DNA of 44,427 bases. Origin: an uncultured Clostridium sp. GTDB lineage: Bacteria > Bacillota > Clostridia > TANB77 > CAG-508. Under the pieces are notes generated by a model. It made no database searches, had not been told where the DNA came from, and saw nothing but the letters and a program-made list of their open reading frames with translations. The translations under genes and the position numbers were made by a program. The stretch's first letter is position 1; each line of letters begins with the position of its first letter. The stretch is from the NCBI GenBank assembly GCA_900557195.1, contig USRT01000017.1, positions 1-44,427 of the forward strand, read 5' to 3'. Positions 1 through 8,497 of this stretch are shown piece by piece.

Positions 1-56
1 TGTGCCGAAGATATTTGTGGGTTACCCTGCTGAGAAAATAGGTTGTCGCCAGGTTA
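1..56 (+). rRNA. rrf: 5S ribosomal RNA, 3' end (partial)
   Basis: The first bases match the 3' half of bacterial 5S rRNA: a GCCGA-type start of the helix, the GGGTTACCCTGCTG stretch and the closing GTCGCCAGG end. The 5' half lies outside the window. It is directly followed by tRNA-Asn, as is usual at the end of a clostridial rRNA operon. The exact 3' end is estimated. Confidence 0.75.
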
Positions 57-59
57 TAT

Positions 60-135
60 TCCTCTTTAGCTCAGTTGGTAGAGCGCTCGGCTGTTAACCG
101 ATAGGTCGTTGGTTCGAGTCCAACAAGAGGAGCCA
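60..135 (+). tRNA. tRNA-Asn (GTT)
   Basis: A full cloverleaf can be drawn: acceptor stem TCCTCTT with AAGAGGA, D arm GCTC/GAGC, anticodon loop CTGTTAA with anticodon GTT, T loop TTCGAGT, and an encoded CCA end. The first anticodon-stem pair is C-T, the only weak point. It sits directly after the 5S gene, so it is probably cotranscribed with the rRNA. Confidence 0.95.
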
Positions 136-220
136 TAAAGAAGTTTCGTCGAACTTTTTGGAAGCCTTGACATAACTTAATTTCAAGATTACAAAAAGTT
201 TGATGAACACAAAAACTTAA

Positions 221-248
221 ACCGTTTCTTTTGAAACGGTCTTTTTTT
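221..248 (+). terminator. Rho-independent terminator of the rRNA/tRNA unit
   Basis: Eight-base perfect stem ACCGTTTC / GAAACGGT with a TTTT loop, followed by a run of T. It closes the 5S-tRNA-Asn transcript. Confidence 0.9.
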
Positions 249-286
249 GACCAAAAATATTGAAAAAAGGAGGTTTTTGTGGTATT

Positions 287-571
287 ATGTTACAAATAAC
301 AAAAAAAGAAATCAATATGAGTAAAGAATTACTCTCTAAAATCGAATGGGCGTGCCGTTTAAAATTTAAAGGAAAGGAACAGCCACAAATAATAAATGGT
401 TGTCTAAGAATAATTGAGCATACCAATTTAGCGTATGTAGAGCCCCATAGAGTAATTATTAAAGATAGCTTGTACCTATTCTTTAATGAACACGATTATT
501 TCTATGTAAATGATTTAAGTACAAAATATCCGTTATCCAAATTACAAGAACACATCAGCGGAAATACATAA
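287..571 (+). CDS. Small hypothetical protein (94 aa)
   Basis: I do not recognise this protein. It is a soluble 94-residue polypeptide with mixed charged and aromatic residues (for example LYLFFNEHDYFYV near the C terminus), no signal peptide and no membrane segment. The ATG at 287 is preferred over the upstream TTG at 260 because an AAGGAGG ribosome binding site lies at about 267-273, 13 bases before it; a further ATG at 317 is possible. The gene stands alone between the rRNA/tRNA terminator and the mobile element, where small accessory genes are common. Its codon use is like that of its neighbours. It may be cargo of an element next to tRNA-Asn, but nothing in the protein shows this. Confidence 0.55.
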   Translation: MLQITKKEINMSKELLSKIEWACRLKFKGKEQPQIINGCLRIIEHTNLAYVEPHRVIIKDSLYLFFNEHDYFYVNDLSTKYPLSKLQEHISGNT

Positions 572-679
572 CATAGAACGGCAAAGCATTTTAGAGTTAT
601 TAAAAAATTATACTATATTGGTTTATTTGTGTTATAAAAAAGAAAATATAAAGAGATAGTAATAATATATAAAAACTTG

Positions 680-720
680 AAAAGTGCTAATAGCTAAAAC
701 TATGCTATGTGGCACTTTTT
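680..720 (+). terminator. Hairpin with T-run upstream of the recombinase
   Basis: AAAAGTGC at 680-687 pairs with GCACTTTT at 712-719, ending in T residues, so it is a plausible terminator. The motif CTAATAGCTAAA occurs twice, inside the loop and again about 55 bases downstream. These repeats lie just before the recombinase and could belong to the end of the mobile element. The stretch 572-817 holds no gene I can support. Confidence 0.5.
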
Positions 721-817
721 GCGTTATGCATATAATGATTTCTAATAGCTAAAGCCATAAGACAATCATTGATTGTTGCCTTTCTATTCATAAAATTTGG
801 AAGGAGGATATGTAAAA

Positions 818-2641
818 ATGAATGAAGAAAGGAAAGTAGCAGGAATTTATATTCGTGTAAGTACAGAAGATCAAGCAAGGGAACGGATTTAGTTTAGGAG
901 AACAGGAGGAGAAATTAAAGGCACTTTGTAAATACAAAGATTATAAAATATATAAAGTTTACAAAGATGCAGGAATATCTGCAAAAGATATGACAAATAG
1001 ACCAGCATTTCAGCAAATGTTAGAAGATATGAAAGCAGGTAAAATCAATTATATTGTAGCCTATAAGCTAGATAGAGTTACAAGGTCTGTAAGAGATTTA
1101 GAGGTTCTAATATCAGAGTTAGAAAAGCATAATTGCTATCTCATTTGCGATAGAGACGATGTAAATACGAGCAGTGCTAATCGGAAGATTCTTTGTAAGA
1201 ATGTTAACAGTTCTTTCACAACTAGAAATTGAGATAGTATCAGAAAGAACAAAATTTGGAATGACGGGAGCAATAAAATCTGGACATGTACCTCGGAACT
1301 TGCCCATTAGGTTACAAAAGAGAAAATAAAAAGATGGTAATAGACGAAACTACAAAAGATTTGGTTATAAGGATATTTAATATGTATTTACAAGGCAAAA
1401 GTTATCAAACAATAGCAAATATTTTAAATGCAGAGAAAATACTCACACTAACAAATAAGCAATGGAAAGATGCAACAGTATCCAAGATAATCAATAATAA
1501 AATTTATGTAGGAGATTTTGAACAATATAAAAATAAGCAAGAAAAAGAGAAAGTTGTTTATATGAATGTTGTAGAACCTATTATATCAAGGGCAATGTAT
1601 GAAGATGTACAAAATCAAAAAGAGAAAAATCAAAGAGCATTTTGTAGAGATAGAGTTTATATATTTATGCAAAAGCTATTATGTCCTAAATGTGGAAAAA
1701 TAATGCAATGTAAAGGCTCTGGTGGTCAAAAGAAAAAGTATATGTATTATCATTGCTCAGACTGTAAAACTTATTTAAGAGAGGATTTAGTGGAAGATTC
1801 AGTTATGTTTTTAATAATGAATTTAATTGAATATGATATGACAGTAAAAAAATATTTCTTTCCTGTTTTAGCAGATAAAAAAGAACGAAATACTGATAAA
1901 TTAGATAAAGAGATATCTAGTTTGCAGAATCAAAAGAACAGAATTAAAGAAGCATATTTAAAAGGAATTGTGGAAGTAGAAGATTTTTCAGAAGATTATA
2001 AAGTTATTGAAGAAAAATTAAATATGCTAGAAGAAAAAAGAATACAAGCAATTGATATAAATAAACAATCATTTAGTCCACAAGCAATAATGGCAGATAG
2101 AGATGTAGAAAAAGAAAAATTAATTCGTTCCAATAAATTTCAAGACATGCTTATGGCAGAATGGAAAAGTAAAACAAAAGAAGAAAAGCAAGAATTTATT
2201 TCAAAATTTATAGAGAATGTTGTAATTGAAAAAGATAAGAAAGGCTATTATAACTTAATAAATATAAAGTTTAGAAGTAGTTATATAGAACAAATTTCTA
2301 AACTTATGAATTGTGGAATGTTTGATGTTGCGATACCTTGTACTAAAGGAAAAGAAGAAGTAACAGTTCCATCTACAATCTTAATGGATAAAAAAGACTT
2401 AAAAGAATATATAGAAAGACTAAACGATTACTATGAAGTATCTTATTATGAAGTAGCAAGACTAGATGAGCAAAAGAAAGGCTACCAGAAAAAATATCTA
2501 ACAATAGATGAAACAAATGATAATGGAGAAAAACTTTTTAAATTAGTTGAATTAATAGCGGATGATAAAAAGTATCCACAGAAAAAAGCAAATAGAATTG
2601 TAGGAGCAATTAGAGTAAAAGAAAGAGAAAAAGTTAGTTAA
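818..2641 (+). CDS. Large serine recombinase, TnpX-like, interrupted by three +1 sites
   Basis: Site-specific recombinase expected to excise and insert the mobile element. The restored 606-residue protein has a resolvase catalytic domain at the N terminus (AGIYIRVSTEDQ with the catalytic Ser, then YKLDRVTRSVRDL), a recombinase domain (GTCPLGYKRENKK), a zinc ribbon (CPKCGK...YHCSDC) near the middle and a long coiled-coil C-terminal region. ATG 818 follows GGAGG at 803-807. Three extra C residues, at 884, 1182 and 1294, split the frame; each stands directly before a GGA glycine codon and creates an in-frame CGG. Removing them gives one open frame without other stops. The gene is followed by tnpV and mobilization genes, the gene set of Tn4451-type elements. 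It is either decayed, mis-sequenced, or read by +1 recoding. Confidence 0.85.
884..887 (+). other. CGGN +1 site 1 (recombinase)
   Basis: Context GAA-C-GGA: the extra C at 884 makes an in-frame CGG, followed by TAG two codons later. Skipping C continues E-G-F-S-L-G-E-Q, as expected for serine recombinases. Confidence 0.8.
1182..1185 (+). other. CGGN +1 site 2 (recombinase)
   Basis: Context AAT-C-GGA. Skipping the C at 1182 restores S-S-A-N-G-R-F-F-V-R-M-L, the conserved end of the resolvase catalytic domain. Confidence 0.8.
1294..1297 (+). other. CGGN +1 site 3 (recombinase)
   Basis: Context CCT-C-GGA. Skipping the C at 1294 joins G-H-V-P to G-T-C-P-L-G-Y, the conserved start of the recombinase domain. 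Confidence 0.8.
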
Positions 2642-2667
2642 AAAATTGATAAATGGAGGAATTGAAA

Positions 2668-3057
2668 ATGAAAAATAAAGAATTAAAAGAAAACAATATT
2701 GATAATAAATATGGAATTGAATATACAAAAGTTGGAGATTATTATATGCCTAACTTGGTATTAGAAAAAGAAAAAATTATATTAAATAAATATGGAAGAA
2801 TGAGACTAAAATTTTTAAAAGAAAATAAGAAAGCAGAATATATGATAATGTTTACAAAAGGAACTTTGAATAAACATTTAAAAGAGATTCAAGAAATAGC
2901 CGAGTAAAGAATTGATATTATAATTGAGCAATTAAAAAAACAAAATAATCTAACAGAAGAAATGAAAAATATAGACCAACTTTATTGGGTTGGAATGATG
3001 AATAATTTTAAAAGTACAGCAGAAGAAATTGTACTAAATGAACTAATATTTGTATGA
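2668..3057 (+). pseudogene. tnpV: TnpV family transposon protein with an internal TAA
   Basis: TnpV proteins are short proteins of unknown function that accompany TnpX-type recombinases in Tn4451-like elements. The reading frame from ATG 2668 (GGAGGA at 2655-2660) encodes the typical core Y-Y-M-P-N-L, L-N-K-Y-G-R-M-R-L-K-F-L-K and, after an in-frame TAA at 2905-2907, the equally typical tail Y-W-V-G-M-M-N-N...A-E-E-I-V-L-N-E-L. Both halves are in the same frame, so only the stop interrupts the gene. The stop replaces a residue that is polar in relatives; a CAA to TAA change would explain it. The gene lies 26 bases after the recombinase, probably in one transcript. The truncated 79-residue product may still be made. 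Confidence 0.75.
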
Positions 3058-3109
3058 TAAATTACTGGTAGGAGAAAACAATCAAATGTATAGCCAAATT
3101 TTATATCTA

Positions 3110-3190
3110 TAAGTGTAACGAGCATAGGTTTTGTATTGCCACAAAACCGACAGCTTACGCTTGATAAGGGGATTTTATCCCCTATAACCC
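3110..3190 (+). other. Candidate origin of transfer (oriT)
   Basis: In the gap between tnpV and mobC lies a perfect inverted repeat GGTTTTGT / ACAAAACC (3127-3134 and 3141-3148), then GCTTACGCTTGATAAGG and a second inverted repeat AGGGGAT / ATCCCCT (3167-3183) followed by CCCC tracts. Repeats of this kind directly upstream of mobC and relaxase genes are typical of oriT regions of mobilizable elements. The nic site cannot be placed from sequence alone. Confidence 0.5.
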
Positions 3191-3301
3191 CTACTATAAA
3201 ATTAGTAAAATGAAATTAAAAATAAACGAAAAATTGAAAATTTTTAAGAAAGATTTTACAAAAAAGAAAATTAGAATTTATGAAAAAGGATGTGAGAAAA
3301 T

Positions 3302-3622
3302 ATGAGAAATAGAACAATAGGAATTAATGTTAGGGTGAGTGAAAATGAGAAGAAAAAGTTACAAAGAAATGCTAAAAAGAGTAAATTATCTTTATCAGGT
3401 TATTTAAGAAAATCAGGATTGCAACAAAAGATTTATGAAGTACCAGATGAAAAAATTTACAAAATATATACAGGAATAACTGATTTAAAATATCAATTTC
3501 CTTATCTAAATAATGAAGAAGTAAGAGAAAAAATCGAAAAGATGCAAAGTGATTTTCTAGATGTATATAACAATAAAGAAGCTGGTGATAAAGATGGCAA
3601 CAACGAAAATATGGGCAATTAA
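3302..3622 (+). CDS. mobC: MobC-like relaxosome accessory protein
   Basis: Small DNA-binding protein that helps the relaxase at oriT. The 106-residue protein starts with a ribbon-helix-helix-like segment (I-N-V-R-V-S-E-N-E-K-K-K-L) followed by S-L-S-G-Y-L-R-K-S-G-L, which is characteristic of MobC proteins (PF05713 type). ATG 3302 follows a weak purine-rich stretch. Its last 29 bases overlap the start of the relaxase in another frame, the usual arrangement in which the two genes are translationally coupled. It lies downstream of the candidate oriT. The C-terminal tail is rich in Asn, Lys and Glu and looks disordered. Confidence 0.85.
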   Translation: MRNRTIGINVRVSENEKKKLQRNAKKSKLSLSGYLRKSGLQQKIYEVPDEKIYKIYTGITDLKYQFPYLNNEEVREKIEKMQSDFLDVYNNKEAGDKDGNNENMGN

Positions 3623-4967
3623 AGATAGCTTATCACGAGTAGTAAATTATGCGAAAAATCCAGAAAAGACACTCTTTTCTGATTTGAAGTAAGTATTAAT
3701 GTATGCAGAAAATAGTGAAAAGACTATTGACGAAAATGAAAAAACTATGTATGTAACAGGAGTAAATTGTAATAGTAACACAGCTTATGAAGAAATGAGT
3801 TTTGTACAGAAAAAGTTTGATAAATGTACAGGAAATATAGCATATCATGCATACCAAAGTTTTAAAACAGGAGAAGTATCACCAGAACTTGTACACAAAA
3901 TTGGAGTAGAACTAGCAAAAGAAATATGGAGTGAGTATCAAGTTGTAGTTGCAACACACTTTAATACTGGCACATATCATAATCATTTTTTAGTAAATTC
4001 AGTTAATATGTTTACAGGAAAGAAATTTAATTGCAATAAAGGTGCATATTATAAATTTAGAGAAATTTCAGATAGATTATGTAGAGAAAATAATCTAATA
4101 GTTATAGAAAATCCAAAAGGAAAAACACCAAGAAGTATATATTTTGCAGAAAAAAGAGGAGAACAAACAAAGCATAATCTAATGAGACAAGCTATGGATG
4201 AAACAATGAGAATATGTGTGAGTTATGCACAATTTAAAAAGGCAATGTATAAAAAAGGCTATATTATAAATGATGATAGCAACAGAAAGTATCCTACAAT
4301 GCGCTCAATAAATGATAAGAAAGCAGTAAGAATGTATCAATTAGGAGAAAAGTATTTACCACAAAATATTGTTGCAAGGCTATTCCAAAATCCATGTTAT
4401 GTGCAAGATGAATATTATAAATTAGTAAAACCTAAAAAGAAATATAAGCAGTATACTATTTATAGATTTAAAGGCAAATTTAAAGACATCAGCAAAGTAA
4501 GTGGAATTGATGCACTTTTTCTAATATTATTTCATTTATTAGGTTTAATTCCTAAAAGAGAAAATTATAAGCCATTATCTCCAGAAATGAGACGAGAAGT
4601 TAGAAAAATGGAGCGATATTCTAATGAAATTAGACTTATAGTAACAGAAAAAATAAAGACAATAGATGATATAAAAAACTATATTTCACAAATTGAAAAA
4701 GATATTGAAGATGTTACTGATATAAGACAAAAATATAGAAATAAGTTAAGAAATTGCAAAGACAATAATTTAATAGAGGAATATAAAGCAAAGCGAGATG
4801 AATGCACTACTATTTTAAATAAATATAGAAAAAATCTAAAAATAGCAAATTGGATTTTAGAAGATACACCAAAGGTTAAAGAAGTTATAAAAATTGAACA
4901 GCAAATGAAAAGAGAGCAAGAAGATATTGCAAAAATAAAGAAAAAAGATAGATACGTAGGTAGATAA
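3594..4967 (+). pseudogene. Relaxase/mobilization nuclease with an in-frame TAA near the start
   Basis: Relaxase that would nick oriT and lead the strand during conjugative mobilization. The frame from ATG 3594 encodes a typical relaxase start (M-A-T-T-K-I-W-A-I-K-D, then V-N-Y-A-K-N-P-E-K-T), meets TAA at 3690-3692, and goes on in the same frame with V-L-M-Y-A-E-N-S-E-K-T and Y-V-T-G-V-N-C-N. The metal-binding histidine motif H-F-N-T-G-T-Y-H-N-H-F is intact at about residues 120-130, and a coiled-coil tail follows. Total restored length is 457 residues. Relatives carry Lys or Gln at the stop position, so a CAA to TAA mutation is likely. Restart at ATG 3699 would lose the N-terminal segment that usually holds the catalytic Tyr. 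The element is therefore probably not mobilized by its own relaxase unless TAA is read through. Confidence 0.8.
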
Positions 4968-5083
4968 AATAATAAAAGATTGTTATGTATAAAAAGTAAC
5001 AGCCTTTTTGTAATTTTTAAAAATGAATATTTTGGAAACAATTGTATTTATATTAATTTTATGGTATAAATAAGTAAAATATG

Positions 5084-5110
5084 AATTTTGCAGCATGATG
5101 TTGCAAAATT
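5084..5110. repeat. 27-bp near-palindrome upstream of the DUF1016 gene
   Basis: Arms AATTTTGCAGCAT and ATGTTGCAAAATT around a central G, with one mismatched pair. It ends about seven bases before the ribosome binding site of the DUF1016 gene. 25 of 27 bases match the palindrome inside that gene (5418-5444). An operator or binding site is a reasonable inference. Confidence 0.8.
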
Positions 5111-5127
5111 CAAAATGGAGGAAAATT

Positions 5128-6162
5128 GTGGAAGATTTAACAAATATTATCAACGATGATGAGTATTTTAAATTTTTGAATGAAATAAAAAATGATATAA
5201 TTACAACACGAAGAAAAGTATTAACACAAGCTAACAACGAAGTTGTACTAATGTATCATAGAATTGGAAAAGGATTAATAAAAAATACAAAGTATGGAAA
5301 TAGTTTTATAGATACTTTAGCAAAAGATTTAAAATTAGAATTTCCAGATATGCAAGGTTTATCAGCGAGAAATTTAAGATATATGAAAAAATTTGCAAAA
5401 GAATTTGAATATGATTCAATTTTGCAACATCATGTTGCAAAATTACCATGGACTACTATAACAACAATTATGGATAAAATAAAAGATGAGCAAGAAAGAC
5501 TATGGTATGCAGAAAAAACTTTAGAAAATCTATGGTCAAGGACGATATTAGAACATCAAATTGGAACAGATTTATATAATAGACAAGCATTGTTAGATAA
5601 CAAAATAAGTAATTATAAAGAAACACTACCTAAAGAGTTAGGAAAAAGAGCATTAGAAATGCTAAAAGATCCATACGTTTTTGATATTGGAGGTTATGGA
5701 AAAGATGTACTAGAAAAAGATGTAGAAGATGCATTAGTTTCTAATATTACAAATTTACTTTTAGAGTTTGGAAATGGTTTTGCTTTTGTAGGAAGACAAT
5801 ATCATTTAGAAATTGAAGGAGAAGATTATTATATAGATTTACTATTCTATAATTTAAACTTGAAGTGTTATGTTGTTGTGGAATTAAAAACTGTTAAGTT
5901 CATACCAGAATTTGCAGGCAAGTTAAATTTCTATTTAAATGCAGTAGATATGCTACTAAAGAAAGAAGATGACAATCTAACAATAGGAATTTTGCTATGT
6001 AGAGATGAACACAAATTAACTGCTGAACTAGCCTTGAAAGATATAAATAAACCAATAGGAGTGGCAGAATATAAATATTTACAAGAGATACCAGAGTATT
6101 TAGCAAATAATTTACCAAGTATAGAAACACTAGAGAAGAGATTAAATAATAAGGATAAGTAG
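5128..6162 (+). CDS. DUF1016 (YhcG-like) PDDEXK nuclease family protein
   Basis: The protein has the DUF1016 layout: an N-terminal helical DNA-binding region (S-A-R-N-L-R-Y-M-K-K-F, then V-A-K-L-P-W) and a C-terminal PDDEXK nuclease fold with the catalytic D-L-L-F-Y and V-V-V-E-L-K-T motifs (D and E-x-K present). The family is annotated as putative nuclease and often lies in mobile elements and near defence genes; its substrate here is unknown. The start is GTG 5128, with GGAGG at 5117-5121; the ATG at 5095 lies within the upstream palindrome and lacks a ribosome binding site. A perfect 27-bp palindrome occurs in the coding sequence, with a near copy just upstream. The RloC-like ATPase follows after 31 bases, so the two are probably one unit. 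About 344 residues, full length. Confidence 0.85.
   Translation: MEDLTNIINDDEYFKFLNEIKNDIITTRRKVLTQANNEVVLMYHRIGKGLIKNTKYGNSFIDTLAKDLKLEFPDMQGLSARNLRYMKKFAKEFEYDSILQHHVAKLPWTTITTIMDKIKDEQERLWYAEKTLENLWSRTILEHQIGTDLYNRQALLDNKISNYKETLPKELGKRALEMLKDPYVFDIGGYGKDVLEKDVEDALVSNITNLLLEFGNGFAFVGRQYHLEIEGEDYYIDLLFYNLNLKCYVVVELKTVKFIPEFAGKLNFYLNAVDMLLKKEDDNLTIGILLCRDEHKLTAELALKDINKPIGVAEYKYLQEIPEYLANNLPSIETLEKRLNNKDK
5418..5444. repeat. Perfect 27-bp palindrome inside the DUF1016 gene
   Basis: Arms AATTTTGCAACAT and ATGTTGCAAAATT around a central C. It encodes I-L-Q-H-H-V-A-K, just before the conserved L-P-W. It nearly equals the palindrome upstream of the same gene at 5084-5110. Confidence 0.9.
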
Positions 6163-6193
6163 AAAAATAATATGTAGAAGCAAAGGTGTTTAT

Positions 6194-8497
6194 ATGAAGA
6201 TTAAAAGTATTAAAAAAATGAAAAATATAGGATTATTAAATGAAGTAGCATATACTAATGCTGATTTGTTTATGTACTATAACAAAAGTGATACTCAAAA
6301 TAAATGTTATTCTAAGAGCTTGATTAAAGGAAATAATGGGACAGGAAAGACAACCTTTGCTAATTTATTATATTCTATTGAAAAAAATGATATTAGTATT
6401 TTAGATAAACTGAAAAGAATTGATAAAAATGAAGACATTGATGTAGAGATAGAGTTAGAAGATGGAACAATAGTTAAATATGATAATAGCAGTAAACAGT
6501 GGATTAATGCAGATAAGATTATTATTCAAGTATTTAACGAAGATTATATAAAAGATAATATAAATTTTGATGAGTTTAATAAAACTAATAAGATTAATGG
6601 GAAGTATGAAACTCCAGAAGTGAAAATATCTGTAGAAAAAAACAAATATGAAAGTAGTAAAAAAGCTTTAGATGTAAATAAGAAAGAACAAGAAAATTTA
6701 AAAGAAGAACTGGAAAAAATAAAAAATAGTACTAATAGTGACATTGCTAATGAATTTGATGCATATTGTAAAATGGATATTAATTTAGATAGCTTAAATA
6801 ATGCACAAAATGAAGAAATAGAAAAAGGACAATTACAGAATGAAATTAATAATAAACTAGAAGTATTTAAAAAATACAAATCTGCTGAAAATTTTATAAT
6901 GTTTTCAGTTGTTAATATTTCCCAAATTGATGATAATGTAAAGAATAGAATGATAGAATTATTAAAATACACTGAGGATTTTACAAAAATTTCATTTATA
7001 GATGAAATTTTGAAAGAAAGTGAAGAAAAAAGAACTTGGATAGACACTGGATTAACATATATACAGCAAGATAACTTATGTCCATTTTGCAAAAAAACTC
7101 TTGATAATAATACTATTGTTGAGAAATACAAAACTTATAAAGATAGCAAAATTAAAGAAAATGAAGTAGCATTAAATAAATGCAAAAGTTATTTTAAACA
7201 GTTTATAGAAAATAGAAAATTAATAAGTGAATTAAACATTAAAATACATCCATATATTAGTATGCTAAAAGAAAAAGAAATAAATTTGGATGCTAATAAA
7301 TTGGAAACTATAGTAGATGATATTGTAGCAATAATAGATAGAAAATTAAACGATATGCAAAGTGCAATTGATGAAGAAGGATTAGATAAACTAAATAACT
7401 ATATTAAAGATTTAAAAATAGAACTTGAGAATTTAAATAAGATTAATAAACAAGCAACTGAAATCAATAAAAAAATGTCTAATGCAAAAAAACAATTAAC
7501 AGAGTTAAGAAAAGATATTAAAAACTTAAAGATAAAGGAATTTATGAATAACAATTTGGAAAAGATAAATGTTCTATTAAATCTAAAAAATAATCAAATA
7601 AATTTAAACAAACAGTTTAAAGAGGCTGAAAAATTATATAAAAAGAAACTTTTAGATTCAGATATAGTAATAAAAGAGATAAATGATTGGCTAAAGTTTT
7701 TTGGATTAGATAAATATGTAATTGATAATAAGTTTAATTTAAACTATGCTAATAATGTAATTAATAATAAAATGTTTATATTAAGTACAGGAGAAATTTC
7801 AATAATAACATTTTCATATTTCCTAACTACACTGACAACAGGACTAACAGATGAAGAAAAAGAGAAATTAGTGATAATTATAGATGATCCTGTTAATTCA
7901 GTAGACTACAATAAAATATATAGTTTTGCTACAGCCATAAGAAATATTCAAAGTAAGATTAAGCAAAATAATCAACCACAATTATTTATGTTAACACACA
8001 ATGTTTTGCTATATAACATATTAGTACAATCAAATTTCTTAAAAAATAAAAATGCTGGTATTTTTGAACTATATAAGGATAATGGAAGTCTAAGCATAAG
8101 AAAAAATACACATACTAAGGATACTATATTTATAAATTATTTAAAAAGTATCATTAATATTGCAATAGATGAGAACAATAATTTAGAAATAGAAAAAGTA
8201 ATGATTTATAATTGTATAAGAACAGTTTTAGAAAATTTTAAATATTTATTGAATCCCGAATATTCGGAAAATGGAGATGATGAAACAATTAAGGAATTTT
8301 TTGAATTATCAGATGATGAATATTTAAAATTAGATTATATTATTAATCATAATAGTCATAATGAGCCAGAATTGAGCTGTGAACCATGGTTTGATGAAGA
8401 GTTACTTAAAAATTGTTGTGTTATAATTTCAGATATGGTGAAAAAGAAGTATTCAAAATTGCATGAATACTGTATTAAAGAGGAGGAAATAAAGTGA
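6194..8497 (+). CDS. AAA_13-type zinc-hook ATPase, RloC/PrrC-like
   Basis: A 767-residue ATPase of the SMC/Rad50-like AAA_13 type. Visible elements in order: Walker A G-N-N-G-T-G-K-T-T (about residues 47-55), a long coiled coil broken by a zinc hook C-P-F-C (about residue 298), the ABC signature L-S-T-G-E, Walker B V-I-I-I-D-D-P, and an H-loop L-T-H-N. This layout is that of RloC, an antiphage anticodon nuclease with a zinc hook, and of related defence ATPases. The C-terminal 150 residues would carry the effector; I cannot confirm the anticodon-nuclease residues there. ATG 6194 follows AAGGTG. It lies between the DUF1016 gene and an SDR gene whose GTG start overlaps its stop. A defence role is an inference from family and context. 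Confidence 0.8.
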   Translation: MKIKSIKKMKNIGLLNEVAYTNADLFMYYNKSDTQNKCYSKSLIKGNNGTGKTTFANLLYSIEKNDISILDKLKRIDKNEDIDVEIELEDGTIVKYDNSSKQWINADKIIIQVFNEDYIKDNINFDEFNKTNKINGKYETPEVKISVEKNKYESSKKALDVNKKEQENLKEELEKIKNSTNSDIANEFDAYCKMDINLDSLNNAQNEEIEKGQLQNEINNKLEVFKKYKSAENFIMFSVVNISQIDDNVKNRMIELLKYTEDFTKISFIDEILKESEEKRTWIDTGLTYIQQDNLCPFCKKTLDNNTIVEKYKTYKDSKIKENEVALNKCKSYFKQFIENRKLISELNIKIHPYISMLKEKEINLDANKLETIVDDIVAIIDRKLNDMQSAIDEEGLDKLNNYIKDLKIELENLNKINKQATEINKKMSNAKKQLTELRKDIKNLKIKEFMNNNLEKINVLLNLKNNQINLNKQFKEAEKLYKKKLLDSDIVIKEINDWLKFFGLDKYVIDNKFNLNYANNVINNKMFILSTGEISIITFSYFLTTLTTGLTDEEKEKLVIIIDDPVNSVDYNKIYSFATAIRNIQSKIKQNNQPQLFMLTHNVLLYNILVQSNFLKNKNAGIFELYKDNGSLSIRKNTHTKDTIFINYLKSIINIAIDENNNLEIEKVMIYNCIRTVLENFKYLLNPEYSENGDDETIKEFFELSDDEYLKLDYIINHNSHNEPELSCEPWFDEELLKNCCVIISDMVKKKYSKLHEYCIKEEEIK

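Noticed and set aside
577..583. AACGGC between the small gene and the recombinase as a C insertion
   Set aside because: Untranslated sequence with no relative to compare; the same holds for AACGGA near 10504 and TCGGCGG near 10937.
3690..3692. TAA reassigned to glutamine
   Set aside because: Many intact genes here end in TAA at the expected family length, so TAA is a normal stop; two local nonsense mutations are simpler.
4679..5041. Long minus-strand frames opposite plus-strand genes, such as this one
   Set aside because: They are Leu/Ile/Phe/Ser-rich antisense shadows of A-rich coding strands, without ribosome binding sites.
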